Assembly (NCBI GenBank): GCA_032622095.1
Contig: CP136067.1
Span: 127,631,030 to 127,695,029 of the forward strand
Direction: 5' to 3'
DNA: 64,000 bases
Source of the DNA: Siphonodentalium dalli
Lineage: Eukaryota > Mollusca > Scaphopoda > Gadilida > Siphonodentaliidae
The position numbers and the translations under genes were made by a program. The notes under the pieces were generated by a model, which saw only the letters and a program-made list of their open reading frames with translations, had not been told where the DNA came from and ran no database searches. Positions within the stretch are counted from its first letter, which is position 1, and each line of letters begins with the position of its first letter. Of this stretch, positions 1-11,459 are shown one piece after another.

Positions 1-540
1 TTAGTGAGAAAATGTGGCTTTTGACTTCCAAGCGACGAAATTAATGTTACTATTCTGAGGAGTGGAAATTATTGGTTTTATATCGCTATTTCGTAGGTAT
101 TTGATACATATTTTAGGTCGGACATGATTCTTTTGCTTTGAACTTGTCTGAAAGAAATCAGGTCCAGTTTATTTTTATACGAAAACTTTGTACCGTTTTA
201 ACAATTTAATAGCAAGTTGAGGTCAACGCGCTATATCACTATATATTGCGTCAGTATGCTTATCTAAAACCACGTGGTAAAATAACCATGGCGGACCGGG
301 ACGTACGGCTATAGGGTCTCGGTTGGGGGGGGGGGGGCTAATAAATTTGCGTAATTCAATTTGCACCTCCTTGGCTGTTCTTCCATATGCCTGGATAATA
401 GCCTATTCTGAATGGATCAGTAGACTTGTGATCATGCACTGGGCGGACCATGGTTCTGCCAGTAGAAGAAAAATCAGAGATCTGAACCTGAAAATGATTA
501 AATCCGATCATAGTTTGGCACAGCGGGAGAAAACTTTGAA
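1..540. other. No gene recognised; poly-G tract
   Basis: No coding signal is recognised here. A run of 13 G lies at 325-337. An 84-codon open frame crosses it, but the frame contains the homopolymer and resembles nothing known to me, so it is not called. Confidence 0.6.
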
Positions 541-870
541 CATGAAAACCGCAAAAACCTATATAGCATTAGACTAGCCTCACGCTTTCCAAGTGCTGAC
601 AATTTCCAACCTGACACCCCACGGAGGTTGGAAAATTTCCAACTGATGCCCATTTAAGTTAATAATTTTGAACAGAAGCATAGGAAAATAATTAGCAGTT
701 TTTTTTGGCTGGCCACGGGGGTCACGAGGGACCAGGACACAGGCCATTTCAGTCAAAATGTTGGACCAAAAGTTGGAAAATATGCAAATTCCCCAATAAT
801 TCATTGCTGGAAAATCAAATTACAAGAACAATTTCAACACATCGTTGATGTTAAATTGGCACACGACCAT
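541..870 (+). repeat. Dispersed repeat, copy 1 (GGAAATTTCCAAC family)
   Basis: The stretch carries the phrases TTCCAACCTGACACCCC, TTGGAAAATTTCCAACTGAT, GGCCACGGGG, GGGACCAGGACACA and ATCAAATTACAAGAACA in a fixed order. The same order recurs at 17440-18090 on this strand and at 59025-59455 on the opposite strand, so this is a dispersed repeat with at least three copies in 64 kb. No coding capacity or clear terminal repeats are visible. It could be a SINE-like or non-autonomous DNA element; the class is unknown. Confidence 0.75.
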
Positions 871-918
871 GCACAGTATATAGCGTGTATATCCAAACGG
901 AATAAATATTTATTTAGT

Positions 919-1275
919 GCGTCTACTCGCATTTAATTTGAAACAAACGTCGCACTTTCGTCGACTCGAATTCAAATACCACCAAATTACGTCATGCTCG
1001 TTGGTGTTTTCCAGTTTAAATTGGAATTCCCTCATTAGCATATCATTATGCAGCTCGTTTGAATGTCTCCGAATTAAATTCGAGTCGACGGTGATGCGAC
1101 GTTTGTTTCAAACACGGATCTCAGACGCATCAGCAATTAAATTCGTGTTGACCACACGCATTCTTCGTCGGTAATGCGTCTACTCGCATTTATTTGCAAC
1201 AAACGTCGCACTATACCGACGAATCTAATTCAAATAATTGAATTCGATTCGTCGGTAGTGCGACGTTTGTTCCAA
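919..1275. repeat. Foldback cluster related to the neighbouring Harbinger-like ends
   Basis: Two inverted pairs share the core AACAAACGTCGCAC. Arms at 937-973 and 1075-1113 face each other, and 1198-1274 is a near-perfect palindrome. The lead-in GCGTCTACTCGCATTTA occurs directly at 919 and 1176, so a unit has been duplicated. CGACGAATCTAAT-type words also occur in the termini of the element starting at 1282, which suggests a related or nested element. No target duplication was identified. Confidence 0.6.
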
Positions 1276-1281
1276 GGGTAA

Positions 1282-2745
1282 GGCCCGTTCCAAACGACGG
1301 ATTTTTGTCGACACGAATCTAATACCAAACCCACAATTGTATTAAATGCGTCAAAAATGCGACGTTTAAAACAATTAGATTCGTGTCAGACGCATCATAG
1401 ACGAATCTCCGTCCAATTCAGACGAATCTTCGTCGGTGATGCGTCTGAAAATCCGTCTTGGTTGGATTTTTGACGACTCGAATCTAATACATGTGACGAC
1501 GAGAAGAGCCGAAAGTTGCCGAAGTAACGAATGCAAATGATATGATAATGATGTGATAATAGTATAATAATTAGGGGGTTCCCCTTATCTGCGGAAAACC
1601 CCACATGACGTCATTTGTCGCACGCCCTCTTTGTTATAAAGAAAGATATATCTATAAGCATTGCTTAGATAACATTGTGCAAATTGTAATTATTTTGGTA
1701 GTTTGATTTATCAACGAACATGGCATGTCACTGACATGCACACCTTAAATATTTTTTATTATATAATGGATATAGTATCAATTATTTATAATAATTCATA
1801 TATACCGGTATAAGGGGTAGGGGTTGTAGCAACTGATTTATAATAATTCATATAGACCGATATTCCTTATTGTAAGGAATAGGGGTGGTAGTCTCTGATG
1901 TATAATAATTAATATATACCGGTTATACGTATTATAAGGGGTCGGGATGGTACCACTGATTTATAATAATTCATATATACCGGCATTATTTATTATGAGG
2001 GGTATAGGGGTGGTAATCTCTTATTCATAATAATACATATATTCCGGTATTACTTATTATAAGGGGCAGAGTGGTAGCCTATGATTTATAATAATTTATA
2101 TATACCGGTATCCCTTATTATAAGGAGTAGGGGTGGTAGCCTCAGATTTAAAATAATTCATATAAACCGGTATTACTTATTATGAGGGGTAAGGATGGTA
2201 GCCTATGATTTATAATAATTCATAGATACCGGTATTCCTTATTATAAAGGATATAGGTGGTAGCCTATCATTTATAATAATTAATATATTCCGGTATTCC
2301 TTACTATAAGGGGTAAGGGTGGTAGTCTCTGATTTATAATAATTATTGTATACCTGTATTTACATGCATGGTATACACATATATGGCAATTGCACGATAT
2401 AATATTTATTTGTAGCGCCTATTATAGTATATTATATAACTATACATGTGTGTACTATATACATCCTCATATACATGTGCACATATATTCGCGCTGCAAC
2501 ATAAGTTATACTGTATTTTAGTATATATATGTATAACATATACCGGTATATATAGGCCTCTATATCTACGCGTGTCCATTTTGTGACGGTAACCGGGAAT
2601 CCACCTTTAAATAAATCGACCGATTTATTAGATTCGACGCGACGAAGATGCGTCCGTCTGAAACAAAATTGACCGCAGTCGCACCACCGACGGATTTAAT
2701 ACAATTAGATTCGAGTCGACAAAAATCCGTCGTTTGGAACGGGCC
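1282..2745. mobile_element. Non-autonomous Harbinger-like element (TAA duplication)
   Basis: Terminal inverted repeats begin GGCCCGTTCCAAACGACGGA and run about 42 bp, ending in CGAATCTAAT. The right copy is the reverse complement at roughly 2704-2745. The element is flanked by TAA at 1279-1281 and 2746-2748. A 3-bp TWA duplication together with GGCC-type ends is the signature of the PIF/Harbinger superfamily. The 1464-bp interior has no transposase or Myb-like frame and is dominated by a 62-bp tandem repeat, so the element is non-autonomous. Confidence 0.8.
1785..2345. repeat. 62-bp minisatellite inside the Harbinger-like element
   Basis: Units start with TTTATAATAATTCATATA, followed by ACCGGTATT, TTATTATAAGGGG and GGTGGTAGCCT. 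Starts fall near 1785, 1837, 1899, 1960, 2021, 2085, 2147, 2209, 2271 and 2333. Nine spacings are therefore present: one of 52 bp and the rest 61-64 bp. The units differ by scattered substitutions, so the array is not freshly expanded. Confidence 0.85.
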
Positions 2746-2820
2746 TAAGACCTTTCATAATGAATAGATTGTCGGTTGTCGGAATCCTGCCTGAAACTGG
2801 TTTAGTGTGACCCCATAAAA

Positions 2821-3006
2821 TTATGTGAGTCGATTATTCAGGCATGGACGTAGAAGGGTTATCCCTCTGTATGAATCGGGGATATTCGTGTTACCCTTTA
2901 GTTTATAAATTGGCTGAATCATATCCTCGGTCCATCTAGATGGGAAACAACATATAGCTGTGTCTAAAATGGCGTTAAATAGCTTACAGTATATTTCAGA
3001 CATTAT
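2821..3006 (-). mobile_element. LINE reverse transcriptase fragment
   Basis: The minus-strand frame contains the segment leading to IQPIYKLKG and then PDSYRGITLL. This is the conserved N-terminal block of non-LTR retrotransposon reverse transcriptases, with a preceding KLFN...W region. Only about 60 codons survive, with no catalytic YADD box. The upstream (higher-coordinate) limit coincides with the end of the adjacent GTTTAAAC repeat at 3007. It is a truncated relic; the wording resembles the family at 47-48 kb. Confidence 0.75.
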
Positions 3007-3530
3007 GGCCGGATTCGTCATCTCCGGTTTAAACCTCCGAGTTTAAACCTGGTTTAAACCTACATTGGTGGTCCAGCCAAACCGGTACTAATGGGGCGTT
3101 TTTGTCGTTCAGTGGCCAGCTAATTGACAACTGTATTCGGTGATATGAGCATGCAGTAAAACTACCCTGTTACCAATTGGACCAGAATGCAGGCCGATAT
3201 TATGCTTATTGACACGCCATTAATTATCGCGAATGCGTGCACGCTCATGGGATTTATTTCAATGAGAAACAGGTATCGCTTATGAACCACTAATCCGGTA
3301 TCATTCTGGGTTTAAATCAATCTTGCAAATGGCATGTCTCTCAACACGAGATTCACGTGCTGTTCATCACTTTGTTTGTGATTGATTTTCTGCAAGATGG
3401 TTTACACGAAAACACAAAATGTTGTGTATTTACATGTATATATGTTTATACAAAAGAGTATACGAAATGTCTATCTATCTGTCTGTCCGGTTGTCTGTTC
3501 AAAACTTTTCTCCCAGACCCTTGACCGATT
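3007..3530 (+). repeat. GTTTAAAC-rich dispersed repeat, copy A
   Basis: The repeat opens with GGCCGGATTCGTCATCTCC, then several GGTTTAAACC words and ACCTACATTGGTGG. It continues through ATGGCGTGTCAATAAGC-type sequence (reverse strand) to a GTCTATCTATCTGTCTGTC stretch. The whole order is found on the opposite strand at 35430-35903, and its end motif recurs at 10370-10667. There is no coding capacity. The AT-rich end with CTATCTGTCTG and the fixed GGCC end suggest a non-autonomous element of unknown class. Confidence 0.7.
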
Positions 3531-4434
3531 TCAATCAAATTATGTGTGGTGACTCAGTGTAACAAGGAGGATGGTATAACAGCGTCAGGTTTTCAAAATT
3601 TTATTTTAAAAATAAGAAAAATGATAATAAAAAAAGAAAGAAAATATAGTGTTGTTAAATTGAGAAAGGAGTTGAATCTAAGAAGAAACAAAATGTAAAT
3701 TAATTTGTGTTTGTTTTAAATTTAATTAAATGTTGTTTTTTAAATTAAAATGTTCAAATGATAAAAGTGTGCGCAAAGGTGTCGCATGCTCCTATCGCAC
3801 AAAGGGGCCACAGGCACCTCTGACGCTGAATAAAGGCTCCATAATCTAGTCAATCCTGCACCAAGAGGTCAGTCAAGTAAAGGCAATTTGCTTATGAGTA
3901 TACACCAGAAGCGGCATCTGAACTGTTGGACAGGTTTTAATAAAGAAATATATTACATGCGTTGCTTTTTTCAATGTTATAAATTTCTCGTCATGCAGAA
4001 AATAAAAAAACTTCCCAGGCTTTAAATGAACAGGTGGAATATTATGTGAATGTATGGGCGTAACCACATTCAGTAGAGCTTTGCGGTATGATCTACACCA
4101 AAATGAGTTATCAAATTTGACCCATAAAGAAATATAATTTTAGGATTGCAAATTACACCCCGTGTACCTGGTATCACCGACCCGGAAGGTATCACCAAAA
4201 CCGGACCGAATGGGAAAGAATTTTCACGCATATAATTTGCGAATACTGTGTTTCTCAATGTAAAACATACGAAGAAGGAATATTTACCCACCCGATGTCA
4301 GACGATTTTCCCAGATCTAACCATTTACCAATTTTTAGCGAATTATTTCAATAGTCTTTTCTGTTTTGCTCTCTCAAATTTTCAAGAAAATCTATTCACT
4401 AACATAATTAGCGGCCTTCGACACTGTGGCCAAT
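3531..4434. other. No gene recognised; short inverted match to 9.8 kb
   Basis: The region is AT-rich with no supported gene. About 47 bp near 4168-4215, containing CCCGGAAGGTATCAC and ACCGGACC, recurs in inverse orientation near 9769-9815. Only this core is conserved, so it may be the remains of a dispersed element. Confidence 0.5.
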
Positions 4435-5020
4435 ATGTCCGTATATAATTGACTGTGTCAAATAGGCATAGAATTGAACATATTTTTAAAAGCGCGTGTC
4501 ATTCTCAATATGGTGGGACCACTATCGATCCAGATAGATGTCAAAGTCGCGAATCAAGATGTCGATAACACCGGATCTTCTGTGCAGTAACTATCAATAG
4601 TACTGATAGAGTTCTGGTGAGTTTTCGCGTGTTTTCGTGTGTATCTGAGACTAATGAGTTGGACGTATCTCATCTAAATATGAATACCATTTTCGAATCA
4701 TGTATACACATCTATTATGGATCGATTGATTAAATTAATTGAACATCCATCGCAGCAGTCAAATTTGCTCAAACAAATATGCGAATGAAAGATTACGTAT
4801 ATATAAGGCCCTGATCACAAGAACATGCATACTGTCGGTTCGGATATCAGTTTAGTCGTATCATAATCAGGTGCGTATTGAGACCCAATGTGGCGAAAAA
4901 GCCCATATAGATTCAAGCTACTCTATCTTACTTGCCATGCATTAATTTTTGTCATCAGAGACAGTGTTTCTGTTTTTTTAACTGGGGTGTCTCGCCCAAC
5001 CTCATTGAAACCGTTCATCA
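4435..5020 (+). repeat. Duplicated block X, copy 1
   Basis: The block runs from TATATAATTGACTGTGTCAA through ATGGTGGGACCACT, ACCGGATCTTCTGTGCAGTA and GAGTTTTCGCGTG-like sequence to TTGCCATGCATTAA and the T-run and ACTGGGGTG. The same order appears at 6858-7500 with scattered substitutions and small indels. No coding frame is conserved between the copies, so the small open frames here are not genes. Confidence 0.75.
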
Positions 5021-5369
5021 GGGAGACAAATCTATATATCCATGCATTTTTCGGGCTACACCCGAAGTCAATGTTCTCTTAGTCTGGCGAATCGCGTGGA
5101 AAGCATGACCGCCTATATGAAACATTCTGTACTACATGTATATACTATAGTATGGTGCATATCAAGCCAGGATTGTTACACTTCAGGAATGGGGTTTCTG
5201 CGGTGGTCCAAACATGATACCAAATCGAAGGCATCAAACATTTCGTATGCGATAGTGCAATTGAAACTCTATGGGCTCTCTGTCTATTGCTCGTCGATAC
5301 ATTTGGAGGTTCATGTGAGCCATTCCCGTTTAATGTGTGTAGATAGTTTGTAACGGAGGGCGTACACAC
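5021..5369. other. No supported gene between repeat blocks
   Basis: A 103-codon plus-strand frame (5042-5353) and an 87-codon minus-strand frame overlap here. Neither has recognisable motifs or a second diverged copy with a preserved frame, so neither is called. Confidence 0.5.
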
Positions 5370-5590
5370 TCTAAACATACCACGGACATTTCTCATTATT
5401 TTCAGCATCGAAGAGTCACAAATGTCGATAATTGGCGTCGTAAATATCTCATTAAAATGTAATCATTAGCTTTCAACATCGAAAACGAAAACTATAGTGG
5501 AGTCAAGTAAGGTAGGACATCTTTAACGGTGCTCCTGGAATCATTATCTCAATAGGGGTCCGCACTAATTCCATGGAATCGATGTTCAAC
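5370..5590 (+). repeat. Duplicated block Y, copy 1
   Basis: Shared phrases are ACATTTCTCA, TTTTCAGCATCGAA, CTCATTAAAATGT, GAAAACTATAGT and CTCAATAGGGGTCCGCACTA. They occur in the same order at 6290-6500. The offset of Y (about 0.9 kb) differs from that of block X (about 2.4 kb), so this is not one simple tandem duplication. Confidence 0.75.
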
Positions 5591-6289
5591 TTCACCAGAT
5601 ATCGGTCATTTAATTGTATACGGACTTCATGTGTTTCAGAAAGTCATACCAAGTTCTGTTCCGATTTTCTTCAGACTATATGAAACAATAAAGAGTGTGT
5701 ATGTTATATATCAAAGATTGAAAAGAACTTCAAATTTGCGACCACTTTTTGCAAGACATTTCAGATTATACTAAGATTGTCGGCATTTTGTGTATTTAAT
5801 CACCAATATTAAAAATCGATTAAAGTGACTGGATATGAGCGTAAAGTCTGATTTCGAGACTTCGACGTAAAACCAGCATTATCCCAACATATTACATTAG
5901 CTGGTTCACGTCGAAGGAAACTTGGACAGACGGACTGACAGAAAGACATACTCAAGTCACCGATTAGTTTGAGCCGATTTTTCTTCAGAGCAGAATAGAA
6001 GAGTAAAGAGGGTTCTCCCAAATTAATAACAATTAATGTCATAACAATATAATAATTTTGCGGCTGTGTGATTGGGGGATCTATTCCTGATTTGGCAAAT
6101 AAAGAGCGTTTATTTTATATGTCAACGATTGGAAGCAGCTGGCAAAATGATATTAGTTTGGAAAGATTTTTCAGGGTATACAAATGTTGTTTTTTCGATC
6201 AGTAATTCGTGTATTTAGCGACACATCTTTACCTTCTTCCAAATATATGGAAGTATTAACGAGCCATGGCCATGTAATGTGCATCGGCA
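5591..6289. other. No gene recognised
   Basis: AT-rich sequence. Short open frames on both strands lack recognisable motifs. No strong repeat structure was noticed. Confidence 0.5.
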
Positions 6290-6500
6290 TCTAAACACCC
6301 TGAGAACATTTCTCAAATTTTCAGCATCGAAAAGTCACAATGTTCGGTATATGGCGGCGTAAATTCTCATTAAAATGTTCTCATTAGTTTTCAGGATTGA
6401 ACACGAAAACTATAGTTGAGCAAAGTCAGACTGGAGATCATTACTGATGCTCCGGGAGCCATTATCTCAATAGGGGTCCGCACTAATAGTTTGCAAATTG
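6290..6500 (+). repeat. Duplicated block Y, copy 2
   Basis: Second copy of the block at 5370-5590, ending in the same GGGGTCCGCACTAAT phrase. Here it lies upstream of block X, whereas copy 1 of Y lies downstream of X. Confidence 0.75.
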
Positions 6501-6857
6501 ATGTATAGATGTTGGTCAAGTCATAGATAAGTTGGGTACTGATTGTTCTCAGAGCAAAGAATACTAAGGAGCGTTCTAGTTAGTCTATTCCTGATATGGT
6601 AATACAAAGATATGTAGAGGATAAACATGTTTTTCTGGTGTGATTTGGGACGATTATCGGTGGAGTTTTGAGATGGAAAATACAGTTTTAAATACCGGCG
6701 CCGCGTGTAGCTGGTAAAACGGATATTTTGCATCGGAAAACCTACCGAAAAACGTCCAAAATCAAACAGACAGCATGTTTATCCCCATTTTAAATCACAC
6801 ACATCGCAAAATCATGCTATAGACATACAAATCTACCCACGAGTTGCTGCAGTGGAC

Positions 6858-7500
6858 GGTATATAATTGATTTTGTCAAAGAAGCATAGGATTGAACATA
6901 TGGTGGGACCACTTTCGATCCAGATAGATGTCAAGGGGCGGGTCAAGATGTCAGTAACACCGGATCTTCTGTGCAGTAAATATCCAAAGTGCTTATAGAG
7001 TTCTGGTGAGTTTTCGCGTGTTTCGTATGTATCTGAGACTGATGAGTTGGACTACTTATCTCATCTGAATATGAGTCCGTACCATTTTCGAATCATCTAT
7101 ACACATATATTATGGGTGGATTGATTAAATTAATTGAACAGTCATCTCAGCAGTCAAATTTGCTCATTCAAAAAGGCGAATGAAAATGACGTATACATAA
7201 GTCCATGTTCACACGAACATGCATGCTGTCGTTTCGGATAACAGTTTAGTCGTATCCGAATCGGGTTTGTATTAAGACCCCACATGGCGAAACAATACCA
7301 TACGACTATGGTAATATAAGACGGCCATGTTGTGGACACAGTTAATACCATGTATTAAGGAGGTTATCCTGCCATATATAATAAAGCCACTTCATATTAC
7401 TTGCCATGCATTAAATTTTGTCCTCAGAGACAGGGTTTTTTTTTTTTTTTTTTTTACTGGGGTGATATCTCGCCCTAACTCGATCAAATCGTTCAACAAG
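6858..7500 (+). repeat. Duplicated block X, copy 2, with poly-T tract
   Basis: Second copy of 4435-5020. A pure run of 20 T lies at 7436-7455, where the first copy has only a short T-rich stretch; the run has expanded or came from a poly-A insertion. Confidence 0.75.
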
Positions 7501-7890
7501 GAGACCAGTGTAGATATTAGAGTGTTGGATCAGTTAAGTGAACAAAGCAATGGTAAATATGACACAAAACTTCGCAACAAAATATAAATAATTATGCGTC
7601 CGGGGGGTGTCGGAAAAAATGTTCAGGCACGACAAACAATTTTTTCCGCAACTCAAAAATATTTTTCCTGCAAGTCTTTTTTACTGTTTTTGCAATGAGT
7701 TTGGCTTAAAACACATCTATATGTCAATATTAACATAAATGACAAATTTCATGATGATCAGACAAACAGTATAGCCTGTAGCCCATGCTAATGGATTGAA
7801 TTTTGAAATCCAAGATGGCTGCTGGTAGCCATGTCTTTTTTGACCGAATGACCCCAAAATGACTCGTTCCTATTTACATGTCAATGTTAA
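7501..7890. other. No gene recognised; short internal duplication
   Basis: A phrase like ATGTCAATATTAACATAAATGAC near 7722 is echoed near 7878 as ATGTCAATGTTAACATCCATGAC, immediately at the left end of the next foldback element. Nothing else is recognised. Confidence 0.45.
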
Positions 7891-8176
7891 CATCCATGAC
7901 TAATAGTGTGCACTGAAATTCATATACAGCTGTTTACAGTGAATTCCCCCCGCAAATCTCTGTTTTAGTGTTAAAAGGGGGTGGGTGTCCAAAAATTGTC
8001 GGAAAAAACTGGCGAAAACGGAAACAAATTTGGACGCGGGGGTGGGTGGGTCACAACAAGGGTCGAAAGTCAAAAATGAGCCTGCAAATTTTTTCCGACT
8101 CCCCCCTGACTTGCGGGGGGAATTCACTGTAAACAGCTGTATATGAATTTTTGTGCATACTATTTGTCATGGATTG
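7891..8176. mobile_element. Long-TIR foldback element (MITE-like)
   Basis: Arms at 7891-7955 and 8111-8176 are near-perfect inverted repeats of about 65 bp. They include CATATACAGCTGTTTACAGT and GAATTCCCCCCGCAA. The 155-bp core is rich in G or C runs and in GTCGGAAAAAA words. There is no coding capacity. A target duplication is not clear, so the superfamily is unassigned. Confidence 0.75.
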
Positions 8177-10369
8177 TATAGAACATTCTATACTATACTA
8201 TAGTCTGGGGTATATCAATCAAAATGGCCGCCATGACAGACGCCATGTTTTCTGGAGTCTGAAAGGTCACTTTTTCTAGTTAGCATCCGGAAAACAGAAT
8301 CGGCTTTTAAGTTTGTACTCTGTGACATTTTGACCTGGTTGACCTTGATCAGATATTCACAACCACATACACCCCGTTGTATAGAGAAATGCACGCCATT
8401 TCGTTTGGTATATAACATGTCCCCACTACATGTATTTAAAAGAACTTCTTGTTGGGTCCATTTCAATCTAACTACCCTTAAACAAATGCGATCGAAAAGA
8501 ACTATGGTAACTGGGAGAAACGATTACAATTTCCATACATTACAAACAGATCTCGCTGCGAATGTTTTATATGTTGTCAGGAAGAAGCCCCTGCATACAT
8601 TAAGAATAAAATAAATTCTGTAAACATTTTCAACCGATAGATGTCGTATTTTGACTGGACTATAACATAGGGTGCAAATGGAACTACTCAATCCGGGGGT
8701 GCATGCGCATTAAGAAAATCTTAGGTGGACACACCAACTGAGACCCTATACAGCCACGTCCCTATCCATCAAATATTTACACTGTTTAATTTTCCCCTAC
8801 CATGTACAGTTCCTATATTATTGAAAATATCCTACTATATACAAGGCACGTATTAGCATGAAATTAAAACACAAACAAACATACGAATACGCCCACCCAT
8901 GTGCACACACACCCCTCCCCGCCCACCAACACACACAACGACAAAGAAACATCTGCCATGTGCAGACCTGTCCGAAAGATAATGGTATATTCCATATAAT
9001 GGGGATATTTTACTAGCTCAAGTCCCAAAGTACGTGCCATTCTACGGATTTTCTTTCGTGCACGCGAATCCGAACTGGCGGAACCAGCTTCACCAATGAT
9101 TTAAGGAAATGGTAGGCGGTCTGCATCCTATATAGACCACACCGCCGTCAACTATTCATAAGTGAATAACTGACAAAATTGATAGCTTTTATAATGAAGT
9201 ATGACTTAATATATATTACATAATTATTACAATAGTTGAAAATCGATTCATTAGAATGCGTGACTGACATTGAGTGATTATCAGTACTAATTCACCGACA
9301 AAAACAGTCAAAATGCGAAATATATAATCCGCATCGTTGACATCCCAACTCCGGTTTGGCGACATCTTATTGCAGTGTCGATCCGCGGCTTTGACCCCCA
9401 ATAATTATGGTGGGTACCTACACTTGATCGCGGTTAGTGATTTTTTCTTTGCGAATCGCACTGTAGGGTGGAACAACTTAAGGTTACTCGAACATATATT
9501 TTTCTATTGATACACGCATTTCCAGCCATTAGCGGTGGCTAATTATACCTCAAACGAACTATCTAACGTCAAAAAGTGTCTAGGATTTATGATAAAAACG
9601 GATATGAGCCGGAATGTCCATTAAATGTAGCGGGGCGACAGCAAACTATCATAATGAGGGAACATTACGCTTTACGAATTATGTTTTAAATAGTGGATAG
9701 CAACATCAACCGGGCGATAAATACATTCATCTGAGGGAGGATATGTTCATTTATCAAAAAACGCATGGTCCGGTTTCGTGATACCTTCCGGGTTGGTGAT
9801 ATCAGGTACACGGGTTGAACTTTGTGTATTGCATATATGGTCATGTAGTAGCATCGTTTGGTGTCATAATTAAAACGTTCAAGCATTCAATGAATTCGTA
9901 GAAAACACCTGTATTTGTGATTGCAACAATATAGTTGTAAACATTATATTGAAGGAACTTGTCCATATCTGAGCAACGCTCACGTGCGAATGAATCAACT
10001 GTGACATGATAACACCAGTCGGCAGTCGCCACGTAGATACGCCCTCACTCGATGTAATTTACAGCTCCACACTTTAATTGATTGTTTGACAATTCTAAAC
10101 CGCGATGAAGTTTAGCCTCGGTAAAGCTGGTTTAGCTGGACCGCCGAATTAGATGGTTTAGTTGCTGGTTTAAGCTTATAAAACGCAGACAAATTATCGA
10201 AATTGACAAAAACTTATCCCCGCACGCTGAATAGGTGTGAGTGCTTGTCGCTTATAAATTTCCAATCAAAATATGGTCGCTGTCCTAATTATTGATTTTC
10301 GCAATCAATAAAACGAGGCGGTCCGCATTAGGAAAGTACGATTAATTATCTCGACGATACAGAGACACT
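8177..10369. other. No supported gene; scattered short ORFs
   Basis: Two kilobases of AT-rich sequence without recognised genes. A 94-codon plus-strand frame at 8330-8614 has no known motif. About 47 bp at 9769-9815 is an inverted match to 4168-4215. From about 10083, GGTTTAG and GCTGGACC words appear that resemble the GTTTAAAC repeat family. Confidence 0.5.
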
Positions 10370-10667
10370 ACTGCTAAACCAACGGTCTGGCTGGACCAGG
10401 TTTAAACCAAAGATGACGAATGCGTCACTTAAACCTGCGTTCGCGGGTTTAAACCACGGATTTTGCTGACTCACGGCGGTTTAAACCTAGAGGTTTACGT
10501 AGACCAGGTTTAGTGTAAACAATATTTATTTGAACAAAAGAACAGAACATTACATTGACAATTATACATATTGAGAAAAAAACACATAGTTCAAATGAGG
10601 ATTAGATAACAAGCCATGAGCCATGAGCCATGAGACCAGGTTTAAACCGGAGATGACGAATCGGGCC
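10370..10667 (-). repeat. GTTTAAAC-rich dispersed repeat, degenerate copy B
   Basis: The stretch holds GGACCAGGTTTAAACC twice, AGATGACGAAT twice, and several AGGTTTA/GGTTTAAACC words. It ends at 10667 with GGAGATGACGAATCGGGCC followed by TATATGT, the same edge seen at 35903. A small (CCATGAG)3 repeat lies near 10613-10635. The interior does not align with copies A and C, so only the end module is shared. Confidence 0.55.
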
Positions 10668-11111
10668 TATATGTAAAGTATGTTTTATGTACTCCGGGGC
10701 ACATATTATCTATAGACCCGACGATTTACCAAGTTTAAGTTTATCAACAGGCTACAGCCAACAATATTTGGTCGCTCGTGATAAGACAATTTAATGTATC
10801 TAGTGCATCAATATTATACATGTTGTCAAGTAGCATACTTACATTGTCTTCGTGGTTACTCGGCGAGGCCTTTGAAGTGTTCGTAAAATAGGTCGATTGA
10901 TATCGTTGGATTTTTCTTGGGACATTGTTTCCCTTTCATATCTAGGTCCGCCTTCGACTATATCGAGTGGAATTATCACCATGCCTGCACTACCCCAAAC
11001 AATACGTCGGAACTACTCACGCAGGTAACATTGTTTGTTTCATAACTAACTTTGAAGCAGGAAAGTATACATTCACCATTATACGTCAGTTTCGAAATTT
11101 CAACAATAGTT
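10668..11111. other. Presumed upstream region of the PAN-like exon
   Basis: No gene is recognised. If the following exon is real, its promoter and 5' untranslated region should lie here. No clear core promoter element was identified. Confidence 0.35.
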
Positions 11112-11400
11112 ATGGACTATATCAGTCGAGTTTGGTTGCTGTTATTTTGTTTTCTATATCCAATAACATTATCTTGGGCGAACGAGGCTTTATACAGAGT
11201 CCTTTCTAATATAAGCCATACCTGCTGGGATGAAAGATCTTTCAACGGAGTGACCAGTCAGAAAAGTATCATTAAGTGCGCGATAGCATGTACAATTACA
11301 GACGGATGCTGGAGGATGACATTCGATGTAATGACATTGACATGCAGCATGGGTGGGAAACAAATGGCCGGTGGGAACGATCCAATATACGAACAGACTG
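11112..11400 (+). CDS. Secreted PAN/apple-like domain, probable first exon
   Basis: The open frame starts at an ATG with G at -3 and +4. The first ~22 residues form a strong signal peptide: a hydrophobic LLLFCFL core, then SWA. Mature cysteines fall at residues 38, 56, 60, 66 and 78 of this start. They give a C..CxxxC..GCW..TFD..TLTC arrangement that resembles PAN/apple modules of secreted invertebrate lectin-like proteins. At 11400 the frame meets GTGAGT, a near-ideal splice donor, giving a phase-1 intron as is usual between extracellular modules. If the donor is not used, the frame runs on through an ECSYW segment to a stop at 11459. An in-frame ATG at 11052 would bury the signal peptide and is less likely. 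Downstream exons were not identified. One weak acceptor before 12075 would add only about ten codons to a stop. The fold assignment is by pattern only. Confidence 0.55.
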
Positions 11401-11459
11401 GTGAGTGTAGTTATTGGCTGCAATCTGTTAATATTTTTTCTTGCACGCATATGATTTAG

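Noticed and set aside
5042-5353. 103-codon plus-strand open frame
   Set aside because: It has no recognisable motif, lies between duplicated blocks and overlaps an opposite-strand frame of similar length.
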